A stretch of DNA of 64,000 nucleotides from Streptomyces pacificus (GCF_011766325.1 NZ_BLLG01000012.1:1-64000); one strand, 5' to 3'; counted from the first letter of the stretch, positions 51,787 to 61,195 are shown. The notes: generated by a model from the sequence alone, not told the origin. Numbers and translations: made by a program.

Positions 51787-51818
51787 GCTGGCACGCCAGC
51801 GTCAAGGAGTAAATCCTT
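51787..51818. promoter_or_regulatory. Symmetric sites upstream of xylF
   Basis: GCTGGC-AC-GCCAGC at 51787-51800, and AAGGA-GTAAA-TCCTT at 51804-51818, both inverted repeats in the AT-richer gap between the xylF start and the rok7B7 stop. Candidate operators for the neighbouring ROK regulator controlling xylFGH. Confidence 0.45.
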
Positions 51819-51847
51819 AACGAGATGACAACGTCGCCATTCGTTAT

Positions 51848-53047
51848 CTAAGTGAAGGCGGGCATCCCGGCCGGCGCCGAACCGTCCAGAAGTGTCGAAT
51901 CGCCCATCTCGCCGAGCACCAGGGCCAGCGCCCCCAGCACCTCGGCCCGGGCTCCGAGCGCCCCGGGGAGGACGGAGAGCCGCCGGGCGGCGCTGGGGAT
52001 GGCGTACCGGGAGACGGACTCGCGGATCGGGGCGAGCACCAGTTCCCCGGCCTCCGCCAGGCTGCCGCCCAGCACCACTCTGCTGGGATTCAGCAGGTTG
52101 CACAGGTTGGCCACACCGCTGCCGATATGGCGGCCGACGTCGGCGACGACCCGCCGGCAGCCCGGATCGCCCTCCCGGGCCAGCTGGACGACCTTCTCCA
52201 TGGTCAGGTCCCGGCCGTGGCTGGACCGGAGCAGCGGCAGTACGTAGCGGGCCGCGGTGAACGTCTCCAGGCAGCCCCGGTTGCCGCAGCGGCAGACCGG
52301 CCCCGACTCGTCCAGGGTGATGTGCCCGATCTCCCCCGCCGTACCGCCGGGGCCGCGGTAGATCCGGCCCCGGATGACGAGTCCGGCGCCGACTCCGCTG
52401 GCGACCTTGATGTAGGCGAGGTCGCTGACGCCGCGGCCGCTGCCCCAGACCAGCTCGCCCAGGGCGCCGAGGTTGGCGTCGTTGTCGACGTACACCGGCA
52501 CCCCGAGCCGGCCGGAGAGCTCCCGGCCGGGGTTGATGCCGCTCCAGCCCGGCAGGATCGCGGTGGAGCCCAGGGTGCCGGTCTCCACGTCGATCGGCCC
52601 CGGCACGCCGAGACCGACCCCGACGATCTTCCCCGGGTCGATTGCGGTGGCCGCGACGAGCCGTTTGACCAGCAGCTCCGCCCGGTCGAAGCCCTGCGCT
52701 GAGGAGGCGTCCACATCCAGCGGCTCGGACTCCTCGGCGAGGACCTGATGGGCCAGGTTGCCGATCGCGACCCGGAGGTGCGTATGGCCGAAGTCGACGC
52801 CGACCACGATGCCGGCGTCCCCGCTGAGCGAGACGCTGCGGGCCCGGCGGCCGCCCGCCGAGGTGGGGGTGACCTCGACGGTCCCGCCCTCCTTCAGCTC
52901 CCGGACGATGTTGGAGACGGTGGCGGCGGACAGGCCGGTACTCCTCGCGATCTCGGCCTGGGTGAGCGAACCGGCCAGACGCACGGCGCGCACGACGCGT
53001 TCCAGATTGGCCCGATGCAGAGACGTCTGCGACCCCGGAGTCTCCAT
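51848..53047 (-). CDS. rok7B7: ROK-family transcriptional regulator (Rok7B7-like)
   Basis: A 399-residue repressor of the ROK family: winged helix at residues about 15-70 (LTQAEIARSTGLSAATVSNI VRELK) and a sugar-kinase-like domain. The latter has VVGVDFGHTHLRVAIGNL, IDVETGTLGSTAIL, VYVDNDANLGALGELVWGSG, and the zinc motif CRCGNRGCLETF. S. coelicolor Rok7B7 (SCO6008) sits in the same place and has been described as a pleiotropic regulator of carbon use and antibiotic production; identity here is by synteny and fold. ATG 53047 is preferred over GTG 53059 because GCAGGAG is well spaced. Transcribed leftward, between ngcEFG and xylFGH. Confidence 0.88.
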   Translation of the reverse strand: METPGSQTSLHRANLERVVRAVRLAGSLTQAEIARSTGLSAATVSNIVRELKEGGTVEVTPTSAGGRRARSVSLSGDAGIVVGVDFGHTHLRVAIGNLAHQVLAEESEPLDVDASSAQGFDRAELLVKRLVAATAIDPGKIVGVGLGVPGPIDVETGTLGSTAILPGWSGINPGRELSGRLGVPVYVDNDANLGALGELVWGSGRGVSDLAYIKVASGVGAGLVIRGRIYRGPGGTAGEIGHITLDESGPVCRCGNRGCLETFTAARYVLPLLRSSHGRDLTMEKVVQLAREGDPGCRRVVADVGRHIGSGVANLCNLLNPSRVVLGGSLAEAGELVLAPIRESVSRYAIPSAARRLSVLPGALGARAEVLGALALVLGEMGDSTLLDGSAPAGMPAFT

Positions 53048-53166
53048 CGACTCACACACTCCTGCCCGTCACTCCAACATGTGAACTCCAAGGGGAGCCT
53101 TTGGGGCCGCTCCCCGTCAAGACCTGAGCGCAAGCCCGCCGTATCCGGACAAGCGCCGTCGACGGT

Positions 53167-53185
53167 CCCGGCGGCCCCCGCCGGG
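53167..53185 (-). terminator. Hairpin after ngcG
   Basis: CCCGGCGG (53167-53174) pairs with CCGCCGGG (53178-53185) over a CCC loop. Downstream of the ngcG stop on the minus strand. A second small stem, GGGGAGC/GCTCCCC at 53092-53115, lies closer to the regulator. Confidence 0.6.
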
Positions 53186-53248
53186 GCCCCGGGAGCGGAT
53201 CACCGGGGTGCGGGAAGTGCGGGGGCCCGGCGGCGGAGCGGCGCCGGC

Positions 53249-54178
53249 CTACTTCAGGGCCCCCGCCGTGAGGCCCGCCACGACCTGGCGCTGGAAGACC
53301 GCGTACGCGGCGAGCACCGGCAGCATGGCCATCACCAGGCCCGCGAACAGGCCGGACCAGTCGCCCTTGTACCCCTGGCTGACGGCCAGCTGCACCAGGC
53401 CCTGGGAGAGCACCTTGTGCTCGGGCTCGGTGTTGAGCACCGTGGGCAGCATGTACTGGTTCCACTGGCCGAGGAAGTTGAAGATCCCGACGCTGATCAG
53501 TCCGGGCTTGGCCATCGGCAGCATGACCTGGAAGAACGTCCGGGTGTGCGAGGCCCCGTCGATCAGCGCCGCCTCCGCCACCGAGGTCGGCAGCGTACGG
53601 AAGAAGGCGGTCAGGAAGAACACCGTGAACGGCAGCGAGTAGGCGATGTACACCAGGATCAGGCCGTGGAGGGTGTTCAGGAGCTGAATGTTGTTCAGGA
53701 CGAAGAACAGCGGGACCAGTGCCAGCATGATCGGGAAGCTCATCCCCCCGATGAAGAGGAAGTAGAGGAAGCGGTTCCCGGGGAAGTCGAACCGGGCCAG
53801 GACGTACGCCGCCATCGAGCCCAGCAGCAGGGTGCCGGCGAGGGAGCCGGCGACCACCAGGACGGTGTTCAGGAAGTAGTCGCTCATATGCGCCTGGCTC
53901 CAGGCGCGCGACCAGTTCTCGAAGTGGAGCCGGTCCGGCAGCGACCACGGCGAGCTGAAGATCGCGTCGTCGTCCTTGAAGGACGTCATCACCGCCCACA
54001 GCAGCGGCATGACGACCATGAAGGCCCACAGCACCAGCACACCGTGCGAGAAGGCGTTGAGGACCCTGCCGCGGCCGCGCCATCCGCCCTCCCCCGGCCC
54101 CGCGCCGGAACGCCCGGCCTTCACCTCGTGCGGCAGCGGTTCCGCGGCGGGGGCGGGGGAGGTCTCGGTCGTCTTCAA
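53249..54178 (-). CDS. ngcG: Sugar ABC transporter permease (MalG/NgcG type)
   Basis: A 309-residue permease of the MalFGK-type carbohydrate uptake family, with six transmembrane helices. The EAA-type loop is visible as EAALIDGASHTRTFFQVMLP, followed by AKPGLISVGIFNFLGQWNQY. The N-terminal 35 residues are cytosolic and Pro/Glu-rich. It starts one base after the ngcF stop (54180), so the two are co-translated. Its operon with the NgcE-type binding protein suggests N-acetylglucosamine or chitobiose import powered by an ATPase encoded elsewhere (typically MsiK in Streptomyces). Confidence 0.92.
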   Translation of the reverse strand: MKTTETSPAPAAEPLPHEVKAGRSGAGPGEGGWRGRGRVLNAFSHGVLVLWAFMVVMPLLWAVMTSFKDDDAIFSSPWSLPDRLHFENWSRAWSQAHMSDYFLNTVLVVAGSLAGTLLLGSMAAYVLARFDFPGNRFLYFLFIGGMSFPIMLALVPLFFVLNNIQLLNTLHGLILVYIAYSLPFTVFFLTAFFRTLPTSVAEAALIDGASHTRTFFQVMLPMAKPGLISVGIFNFLGQWNQYMLPTVLNTEPEHKVLSQGLVQLAVSQGYKGDWSGLFAGLVMAMLPVLAAYAVFQRQVVAGLTAGALK

Positions 54179-54179
54179 T

Positions 54180-55103
54180 TCAGTACTCCAGGCGCTCGCG
54201 GCGGCCCAGCCTCATCACGGCGGCCGCGAAGGCCAGCGTGACGACGAGCAGGGCGACGCCGATCGTCGTCGCATAGGCCGCCGCGCCGTCGCGGAACGCC
54301 GACTGGTACACGTACAGCACCAGCACGGTGGTCGAGTAGTCGGGACCGCCCGGCCCCGTGGTCATGATCTGCACCACGGCGAAGGACTCGGCGCCGAGCG
54401 CGAGGATGCCCATGTAGACCCAGCCGGACTGGATGGTGTCCCGCAGCAGCGGCAGGGTGATCCGGAAGAAGGTGGTGATCCGGCCCGCGCCGTCCAGCAG
54501 CGCCGCCTCGTAGAAGTCCCTGGGGATGGACGCCATCCCCGCGGAGAACAGGACGACGAAGAAGCCGACCGTGGACCAGACGAGGACCGCCATCACACAC
54601 CACAGGGCCAGGTCCGGGTCACCGAGCCACAGCGGCTGCACCCCGCCGAGTCCGACCGCCCGCAGTCCGGAGTTGATCGCCCCGCTCTCCGGGTTGTACG
54701 CGAACTGGAAGAGCAGGGCGACGATCGCGATCGAGAGCACCTGCGGGAAGAAGTAGGCGATCTTGTAGAACGAGGAGCCCCGCACCCCGGAGACCGCCGC
54801 TCCCCTGCGGGGCCGCCCCCCCACATTGATCATGAACGCGAAGAACAGCGCGAGCCCGATCGTCAGCACCGGCAGCAGCAGCGCGAACAGCAGACTGTGC
54901 CGGAGCGACGCCCAGAAGACGTCGTCGTCCCAGAGCCTGGCGTAGTTGTCGAGGCCGACCAGAGAGAAGTCCGGGCTCAGACCGGTCCAGTCCGTGAAGG
55001 AGTAGTAGATGGACTGGACGAACGGCCAGACGACGAAGAGCGCGTAGAGCGCCAGGGGGGCCGCCAGGAACCCCGCGATGAACCGGTACTTGCCGTGCTG
55101 CAT
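54180..55103 (-). CDS. ngcF: Sugar ABC transporter permease (MalF/NgcF type)
   Basis: A 307-residue inner-membrane permease partnering NgcG. Helices include FIAGFLAAPLALYALFVVWP at the N-terminus and LLFALLLPVLTIGLALFFAF. The ATPase-contact loop reads YEAALLDGAGRITTFFRITL. ATG 55103. The preceding gene ngcE ends 78 bp upstream with a perfect 28-bp palindrome in the gap. Confidence 0.92.
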   Translation of the reverse strand: MQHGKYRFIAGFLAAPLALYALFVVWPFVQSIYYSFTDWTGLSPDFSLVGLDNYARLWDDDVFWASLRHSLLFALLLPVLTIGLALFFAFMINVGGRPRRGAAVSGVRGSSFYKIAYFFPQVLSIAIVALLFQFAYNPESGAINSGLRAVGLGGVQPLWLGDPDLALWCVMAVLVWSTVGFFVVLFSAGMASIPRDFYEAALLDGAGRITTFFRITLPLLRDTIQSGWVYMGILALGAESFAVVQIMTTGPGGPDYSTTVLVLYVYQSAFRDGAAAYATTIGVALLVVTLAFAAAVMRLGRRERLEY

Positions 55104-55146
55104 GGTTGCCGACCCCGATCCTCAGGAGTGATCCGCCCCGTGCTGC

Positions 55147-55174
55147 GTGCTCCCGGGGCGCGCCCCGGGAGCAC
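55147..55174 (-). terminator. 28-bp perfect palindrome between ngcE and ngcF
   Basis: GTGCTCCCGGGGCG (55147-55160) is followed at once by its exact complement (55161-55174), just after the ngcE stop. It should stabilise the ngcE mRNA 3' end or cause partial termination before the permease genes. Confidence 0.8.
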
Positions 55175-55181
55175 GGGCCGC

Positions 55182-56633
55182 TCACCGGTGCCGGTACTTC
55201 CTGACGGACGGGTCCTGCGCGGCCCGGTCGGCGAAGCCCTGGATCCTGCCGACGGCCTCGGCCGGGGTGAGCCGCCCGGCCATCATCTCGCCGAGACCGG
55301 CGACGCCGATCTGCTCCTTCTGGAGTTTGACGTACCAGTCCGGCAGCCGCGGGTTGACGACGTTCTCGCCGGCCTTCTCCAGCGCGGCGAGGCCCGACTC
55401 CAGACCCGGCGTCAGCTCGATCCCGTCGGTGCCGCCGTCGAAGGCGGTCAGCGACTTGACCTGCCGGGTGAAGTTCCTCGAGGACTCCTCGCCGAGCATG
55501 ATCCGCAGCTGCTCCATACCGCCCTCGACGTTCCGCGCCTTCGCCGGGACGATGAAGGGCTCGCCGCCGGAGGCCCAGAGGGTGCCGAAGGGCATCCGGT
55601 CCGAGGCGTCGAGCCCGGACGGCGCGGCGACGGCCAGGTCGAAGTCCTCCGGCATGGTGCCGGCCGCCTCGTTCTCCACCCAGGAGCCGTTGGGGATGAA
55701 CAGCGCCCTGCCCTTGGTCCAGGCGGTCTGGGACTGGATGTGGTCCAGTCCCGGGGTGCCCTTGAGGACGTAGCCCTTGCGCTGGAGCTCGTCGTACGCC
55801 TCGAACGCGGCCTTGACGGCCGGGTGCTTCCAGGCGTTCGGCTCCAGGTTGTCGATGGACTCCAGGACCTCCCGGCCGCCGATCTTGGCGATGAACGGGT
55901 AGAGCGAGAACGGCAGGTAGTACGGGTGCTTGCCGGCGTACGTCCAGCCCGCGACGCCCTGCTTCTTCGCCTTCTCGCACAGGGCCAGCATCTCGTCCCA
56001 GGTCTCGGGGTAGCGCGCGTCGAGCCGGTCGAGCGCGGTCCGCGAGTACCAGACGCCGTAGACCGTGTAGGCGTAGTACAGGACCCGGACCGGTGCTCCG
56101 TCGAACCGGCCCATCTCGACGATGCCGGGGCGCAGTGTGTCCCGGACCTTCCTGCCCGGGTCGTCGATCGAGGGCGCGTCCAGCAGCGGGGTGAGGTCGG
56201 CGAGCTGCTTCTTGCCGACGAGGACGCCCATGTCCATCTGCTCGGCGCCGGAGTTGTCGATGAGGTCCGGCGGGGTGCCTCCGTTGAACCGCGGCTGGAG
56301 CTCGGACTGGATCTTCTGGGTGGCCTTGTGGGTGACCTTGGGGGCCCCGGGGAAGGCCGCGTTGTACTTCCTCTCCGCGTCGATGGCGTACTGCTGTCCG
56401 AAACCTCCGTCGAAGATGACGACTTCGAGGGCGGCGGTCCCGTTGACGCCGAGCGGGTTGGTCTTGGTGACCTCGCCCTTCTCGACCTTGGAGCCGCCTG
56501 CGCCACCGCCGCTGGCACAGGCGGACAGGAAGCCCGCCGCGGGAAGGGCGGCCAGGCCGAGCGCCGCGGACCGCTTGATCAGGTCGCGGCGCCCGATGCC
56601 GCCGCCGTTCGGGTGGCCGGGGGTGGATCCCAT
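55182..56633 (-). CDS. ngcE: N-acetylglucosamine/chitobiose-type binding lipoprotein
   Basis: A 483-residue extracellular solute-binding protein. The N-terminus GGGIGRRDLIKRSAALGLAA then GFLSACASGGG is a twin-arginine signal combined with a lipobox, as in the NgcE family. Family blocks are ELQPRFNGGTPPDLIDNSGA, QLADLTPLLDAPS, RVLYYAYTVYGVWYSRTALD, RYPETWDEMLALCEKAKKQG and WTKGRALFIPNGSWVENEAA. S. olivaceoviridis NgcE binds GlcNAc and chitobiose; S. coelicolor SCO6005 is at the equivalent place. ATG 56633 has GAGG 7 bases upstream. First gene of ngcEFG; no DasR (dre) site was recognised upstream. Confidence 0.92.
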   Translation of the reverse strand: MGSTPGHPNGGGIGRRDLIKRSAALGLAALPAAGFLSACASGGGAGGSKVEKGEVTKTNPLGVNGTAALEVVIFDGGFGQQYAIDAERKYNAAFPGAPKVTHKATQKIQSELQPRFNGGTPPDLIDNSGAEQMDMGVLVGKKQLADLTPLLDAPSIDDPGRKVRDTLRPGIVEMGRFDGAPVRVLYYAYTVYGVWYSRTALDRLDARYPETWDEMLALCEKAKKQGVAGWTYAGKHPYYLPFSLYPFIAKIGGREVLESIDNLEPNAWKHPAVKAAFEAYDELQRKGYVLKGTPGLDHIQSQTAWTKGRALFIPNGSWVENEAAGTMPEDFDLAVAAPSGLDASDRMPFGTLWASGGEPFIVPAKARNVEGGMEQLRIMLGEESSRNFTRQVKSLTAFDGGTDGIELTPGLESGLAALEKAGENVVNPRLPDWYVKLQKEQIGVAGLGEMMAGRLTPAEAVGRIQGFADRAAQDPSVRKYRHR

Positions 56634-57188
56634 GCTCAGTCCTCGCCTTCTCCAGGACTCAGGCGGTGAGCCGGTCGCCCGTCCTTCCTGGGACGAAGGG
56701 CCCCGCCACCGCGGTCGATTGCTGAAGCTGGTCGTGCAGGGGTCGTTCCATGGCAGTGGGAACGGGAGTGCCGCCTCGGGCCGCAGACGAGGTTTCGCCT
56801 GCCCGTTCCCCCGGCCCTCCGCCGAGCCTGCCGGTGCGGCGGACGCCGACGGGTACAGCCCACTCCCCTTCGGCGTAGCAAGATCGAAGACAGGGTTCCG
56901 CGGCAGTCTTGCCCGAGTCGGGACCTCACGGGGGCGGACACGTCGGAAACGCGCGCGAGAACACCTGTACACAGTACGGGGGCGGCCGTGCGCCGTCGCG
57001 GGAGTCCCGCGGAAGCGGCCGGATCCGCACCCGGCACACCGTCAACACCCTTGACACCGACAGCCACTTGCCTCCCTACTGGTGCCTGCACAGCACTTCT
57101 GACAACGTTGTCCCAGCTCCTGTCCACCCGTGCCCCATGCCTTCTCTGTGCCCTTGCCCACCCCTTCCGGCGGGAGGAAAGGCTTCCC
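56634..57188. other. 555-bp divergent region between ngcE and the GH92 gene
   Basis: Holds promoters of both genes. Seen are GGGAACGGG (56758-56766) with its complement CCCGTTCCC (56812-56820), a CTGT-AC-ACAG small dyad near 56967, a TTGACA -35 element at 57051-57056 and the LacI-type palindrome at 57101-57112. No convincing coding sequence. Confidence 0.6.
57051..57112 (+). promoter_or_regulatory. Promoter and LacI-type operator of the GH92 gene
   Basis: TTGACA (57051-57056) is a consensus -35; a TACT-like -10 lies at about 57076-57081. Just downstream is the perfect 12-bp palindrome GACAACGTTGTC (57101-57112). CG-centred dyads of this type are typical LacI/GalR-family operators. Placed after the expected transcription start, it would block elongation or initiation. 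Confidence 0.65.
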
Positions 57189-60100
57189 ATGCGGCAGCGA
57201 TCCAGCCCCAGGCACCCCCATCACCCCCGCGCCCGCTCGGCCGCCCTGGTGGCGGCCGCTTCCCTGCTGGTGGTGACGGCGCAGTCGGCGGCCGTCGCCG
57301 TCCCCGAGCGGCCCCCGGCCCCCGCGGCGGAGTTCTCCAGTTCCTTCGAGACCGACGAGCCCCAGCCCGCATGGCGCGACACCGTGGACACCGGGCCGGA
57401 CGGGGCGAAGCGGTCCGCCGGGGTCGACGGCGGCTTCGCCACGGGCATCCCGGGCAATGTCACCGACCGGGTGGTCGAGCTCCGCGCCAGCGGCGAGAAC
57501 GCAGGCTCAGGGGAGACCAAGGAGAACCTGGTCGACCTCCAGCCGTCCACCAAATGGCTCACCTTCGAACCGGCCGGCTGGGTCGAGTTCGACACGGACG
57601 GCCCCGTCAAGGTCGTCACCTACGCGCTGACCTCGGCCAACGACTTCGCCGAGCGCGACCCGAGGGACTGGACGCTCAAGGGCTCGAAGGACGGAGAGGA
57701 CTGGACGGTCCTGGACGCCCGCGAGGGCCAGACGTTCGACAAGCGCTTCCAGACGAGGACGTACGGCATCGACCCGGCGAAGGCCGGGGCGTACCCGCAC
57801 TACCGCCTGGAGATCACCGGCAACAACGGGGCCCCGGACATCGTCCAGCTCGCCGACGTGCAGTTCTCCGACGGCGACACCGACAGCCCCGTGCCAGAGG
57901 ACATGCGCAGCCATGTCGACCGCGGTCCGGCGGGCTCCCCCACCGCGAAGGCCCGCGCGGGCTTCACCGGCACGCGCGCCCTGCGGTACGCGGGCACGCA
58001 CACACCGGACGGCCGCGCGTACTCGTACAACAAGGTCTTCGACGTCGACACGGCCGTGCGCCGGGACACGGAGCTGTCGTACCGGATCTTCCCGTCGATG
58101 GCCGAGACCGATCTCCGCTACCCGGCCACCAACGTAGCGGTCGACCTCGCCTTCACCGACGGCACCCTTCTGAGCGACCTCCGGGCGGTGGACTCGCACG
58201 GCGGGCCGCTCACGCCGCAGGGGCAGGGCGCCGCGAAGCGGCTCTACGTCAACCAGTGGAACCATGTGGCGTCCCGGATCGGCTCGGTCGCCGCGGGGAA
58301 GACCGTGGACCGGATCCTGGTGGCGTACGACGCGCCCGAGGGCCCGGCGAAGTTCCAGGGGTGGGTCGACGACATCCGGATCGCCCCGAAGGCACCCGAG
58401 AAGCGGCTCGCGCACCTCTCGGACTACGCCTCGACGGTGCGCGGCACCCACTCCAGCGGCGCGTTCTCGCGCGGGAACACCTTCCCGGCGACGGCCGTCC
58501 CGCACGGCTTCAACTTCTGGACCCCGGTGACCAACGCCGGCTCGCTGAGCTGGCTGTACGAGTACGCGCGCGCCAACAACGCCGACAACCTGCCCACGGT
58601 GCAGGCGTTCAGCGCCAGCCACGAGCCGAGCCCGTGGATGGGCGACCGGCAGACCTTCCAGCTGATGCCGTCCGCCGCGAAGGGCACCCCGGACACCGGC
58701 CGCACCGCCCGCGCCCTGCCCTTCCGCCACGAGAAGGAGACCGCCCGGCCGCACTACTACGGCGTGACGTTCGAGAACGGGCTGAAGGCGGAGATCGCCC
58801 CCACCGACCACGCGGCGATGATGCGGTTCACCTATCCGGGCGATGACGCGTCGGTGCTCTTCGACAACGTCACGGAGCAGGCCGGGCTGACGCTCGACCC
58901 GGAGACCAGCTCCTTCACCGGCTACTCCGACGTCAAGAGCGGGCTGTCCACCGGCGCCACCCGGCTGTTCGTGTACGGCGTCTTCGACGCGCCCGTCATC
59001 TCCTCCTCGTCCCAGGGCGTCGCCGGCCATCTGCGGTTCGACGCGGGCGAGGACCGCACCGTGACGCTGCGCATCGCCACCTCGCTGATCGGCGTCGACC
59101 AGGCCAGGAAGAACCTCGCGCAGGAGATCCCCGCATCCGCGTCCTTCGGCCGGATCAGGGACCGGGCGCGGGACGCCTGGGACGCCCTGCTCGGCCGGGT
59201 CGAGGTCGAGGGCGCCACCCACGACCAGCTGGTGACCCTCTACTCCTCGCTCTACCGGCTGTACCTGTACCCGAACTCCGGTTTCGAGAAGGTCGACGGC
59301 AAGGACAGATACGCCAGCCCCTTCTCGCCGCAGACCGGCCCGGACACCCCGACCCGCACGGGCGCGAAGATCGTCGACGGCCGGGTGTACGTCAACAACG
59401 GCTTCTGGGACACCTACCGGACGACCTGGCCGGCCTACTCCCTCCTCACCCCGGAGAAGGCGGGCGAACTCGTCGACGGGTTCGTCCAGCAGTACCGGGA
59501 CGGCGGCTGGATCTCCCGCTGGTCCTCCCCCGGCTACGCCGATCTGATGACCGGCACCTCCTCCGACGTCGCCTTCGCCGACGCGTATGTGAAGGGCGTC
59601 CGCGGCTTCGACGCTCGGGAGGCGTACGAGGCGGCGCTGAAGAACGCCACGGTGGCGCCGCCGCACCAGGGCGTGGGCCGCAAGGGCATGGAGACCTCGC
59701 CGTTCCTCGGCTACGCCTCCACCGAGACGCACGAGGGCCTGTCCTGGTCGCTCGAGGGCTACCTCAACGACTACGGCCTGTCGAGGATGGCGGCGGCCCT
59801 CCACACCAAGACCGGGAAGGCACGCTACAAGGACGAGTCCGCCTACTTCCTGAACAGGGCCCGCAACTACGTGACGCTGTTCGACGGAAAGGCGGGCTTC
59901 TTCCAGGGCCGCGACGCGAAGGGCGCCTGGCGGGTCCCCTCGGACGCGTACGACCCCCGGGTCTGGGGCCACGACTACACCGAGACCAACGGCTGGGGCT
60001 ATGCGTTCACCGCGCCGCAGGACAGCCGGGGACTGGCCAACCTGTACGGCGGCCGACCGGGCCTCGCCGGGAAACTCGACACCTACTTCTCGACCCCGGA

Positions 60101-61028
60101 GACGGCGTCACCGGAGTTCGTCGGCTCCTACGGCAGCGTCATCCACGAGATGACCGAGGCCCGCGACGTGCGGATGGGCATGTACGGCCACTCCAACCAG
60201 GTCGCCCACCACGTCGCCTACATGTACAACGCGGCCGCCCAGCCGTGGAAGACGCAGCAGAAGGTGCGCGAGGTCCTCTCCCGCCTCTACACCGGCAGCG
60301 AGATCGGGCAGGGCTACCACGGCGACGAGGACAACGGCGAGCAGTCGGCCTGGTTCCTGTTCTCCGCGCTCGGCTTCTATCCGCTGGTGATGGGCAGCGG
60401 GGAGTACGCCGTCGGCTCCCCGCTCTTCCGGAAGGCGACCGTCCGCCTGGAGAACGGCCGCGAACTCGTGGTGAAAGCGCCCCGGAACAGCGCCCGCAAC
60501 ATCTACGTCCAGGGCCTGAAGGTGAACGGCAAGCGCTGGGACTCCACCGCGCTCCCCCACCGGCTGCTGGCGCGGGGCGGCACCCTGGAGTTCGCCATGG
60601 GGCCGAAGCCGTCGCGCTGGGGCACGGGCAAGGGCGCCGGGCCCGTCTCGATCACCCGGGACGACGAGGTGCCCTCGCCCCGCCGGGACGCGATCCGCGG
60701 CACGGGCGCACTCTTCGACGACACCTCGGGCACTCGGGCGGAGCTGGAGGCGGCCGTGGACCTGCCGGTCGCCGGGGCCACGCGGGCCGTGCAGTACACG
60801 CTCACCTCCGCGGCGCACGACCGGGCCCCCGGGGGCTGGGTGCTCCAGGGCTCCCGAAACGGCACGACGTGGACCGATCTGGACCGGCGTTCGGGGGAGT
60901 CGTTCGCCTGGGACCGGCAGACGCGGGTGTTCACCGTCGCCCGCCCCGGCAGCTACCGGGAGTACCGGCTGGTCCCCGCCGGGGGCGCGGTCAGGCCCGT
61001 GCTGGCGGAGGTCGAGCTGCTGTCCTGA
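57189..61028 (+). CDS. Secreted GH92 alpha-mannosidase with discoidin-type domains
   Basis: A 1279-residue secreted glycosidase. Signal peptide ARSAALVAAASLLVVTAQSA (residues about 15-40). An F5/8 type C-like module follows (NLVDLQPSTKWLTFEPAGWV, IVQLADVQFSDGD), then a GH92 N-terminal beta-domain and a catalytic (alpha/alpha)6 domain: YVNNGFWDTYRTTWPAYSLL, GHDYTETNGWGYAFTAPQD and QGYHGDEDNGEQSAWFLFSA carry the conserved acids. A second discoidin-like module ends the protein. GH92 enzymes are Ca-dependent exo-alpha-mannosidases (often alpha-1,2) acting on N-glycans or fungal mannan. ATG 57189 is behind GGAGGAAAGG. Single gene, close to the ngc transporter. Confidence 0.93.
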   Translation: MRQRSSPRHPHHPRARSAALVAAASLLVVTAQSAAVAVPERPPAPAAEFSSSFETDEPQPAWRDTVDTGPDGAKRSAGVDGGFATGIPGNVTDRVVELRASGENAGSGETKENLVDLQPSTKWLTFEPAGWVEFDTDGPVKVVTYALTSANDFAERDPRDWTLKGSKDGEDWTVLDAREGQTFDKRFQTRTYGIDPAKAGAYPHYRLEITGNNGAPDIVQLADVQFSDGDTDSPVPEDMRSHVDRGPAGSPTAKARAGFTGTRALRYAGTHTPDGRAYSYNKVFDVDTAVRRDTELSYRIFPSMAETDLRYPATNVAVDLAFTDGTLLSDLRAVDSHGGPLTPQGQGAAKRLYVNQWNHVASRIGSVAAGKTVDRILVAYDAPEGPAKFQGWVDDIRIAPKAPEKRLAHLSDYASTVRGTHSSGAFSRGNTFPATAVPHGFNFWTPVTNAGSLSWLYEYARANNADNLPTVQAFSASHEPSPWMGDRQTFQLMPSAAKGTPDTGRTARALPFRHEKETARPHYYGVTFENGLKAEIAPTDHAAMMRFTYPGDDASVLFDNVTEQAGLTLDPETSSFTGYSDVKSGLSTGATRLFVYGVFDAPVISSSSQGVAGHLRFDAGEDRTVTLRIATSLIGVDQARKNLAQEIPASASFGRIRDRARDAWDALLGRVEVEGATHDQLVTLYSSLYRLYLYPNSGFEKVDGKDRYASPFSPQTGPDTPTRTGAKIVDGRVYVNNGFWDTYRTTWPAYSLLTPEKAGELVDGFVQQYRDGGWISRWSSPGYADLMTGTSSDVAFADAYVKGVRGFDAREAYEAALKNATVAPPHQGVGRKGMETSPFLGYASTETHEGLSWSLEGYLNDYGLSRMAAALHTKTGKARYKDESAYFLNRARNYVTLFDGKAGFFQGRDAKGAWRVPSDAYDPRVWGHDYTETNGWGYAFTAPQDSRGLANLYGGRPGLAGKLDTYFSTPETASPEFVGSYGSVIHEMTEARDVRMGMYGHSNQVAHHVAYMYNAAAQPWKTQQKVREVLSRLYTGSEIGQGYHGDEDNGEQSAWFLFSALGFYPLVMGSGEYAVGSPLFRKATVRLENGRELVVKAPRNSARNIYVQGLKVNGKRWDSTALPHRLLARGGTLEFAMGPKPSRWGTGKGAGPVSITRDDEVPSPRRDAIRGTGALFDDTSGTRAELEAAVDLPVAGATRAVQYTLTSAAHDRAPGGWVLQGSRNGTTWTDLDRRSGESFAWDRQTRVFTVARPGSYREYRLVPAGGAVRPVLAEVELLS

Positions 61029-61195
61029 GCGCTGCCCGGGGACGGGAACGGAGGCGGAGGCGGGAACGGAGGGCGAGAGCGGAGGCGGGCCGCGTCCGGG
61101 ACCGGGTCGGGACGCGGTCCCGCCGGGGTGCGGCCTCGCCGTGCATGCGGCCACCGGAGTACGCCGTAGGGCCCACGAGGGGACCGGACCTGCGC

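Noticed and set aside
56634..57188. DasR (dre) site for ngcEFG
   Set aside because: No sequence close to the TGGTCTAGACCA-type consensus was found on either strand.
57507..59972. 821-codon minus-strand frame
   Set aside because: Antisense shadow of the GH92 gene.
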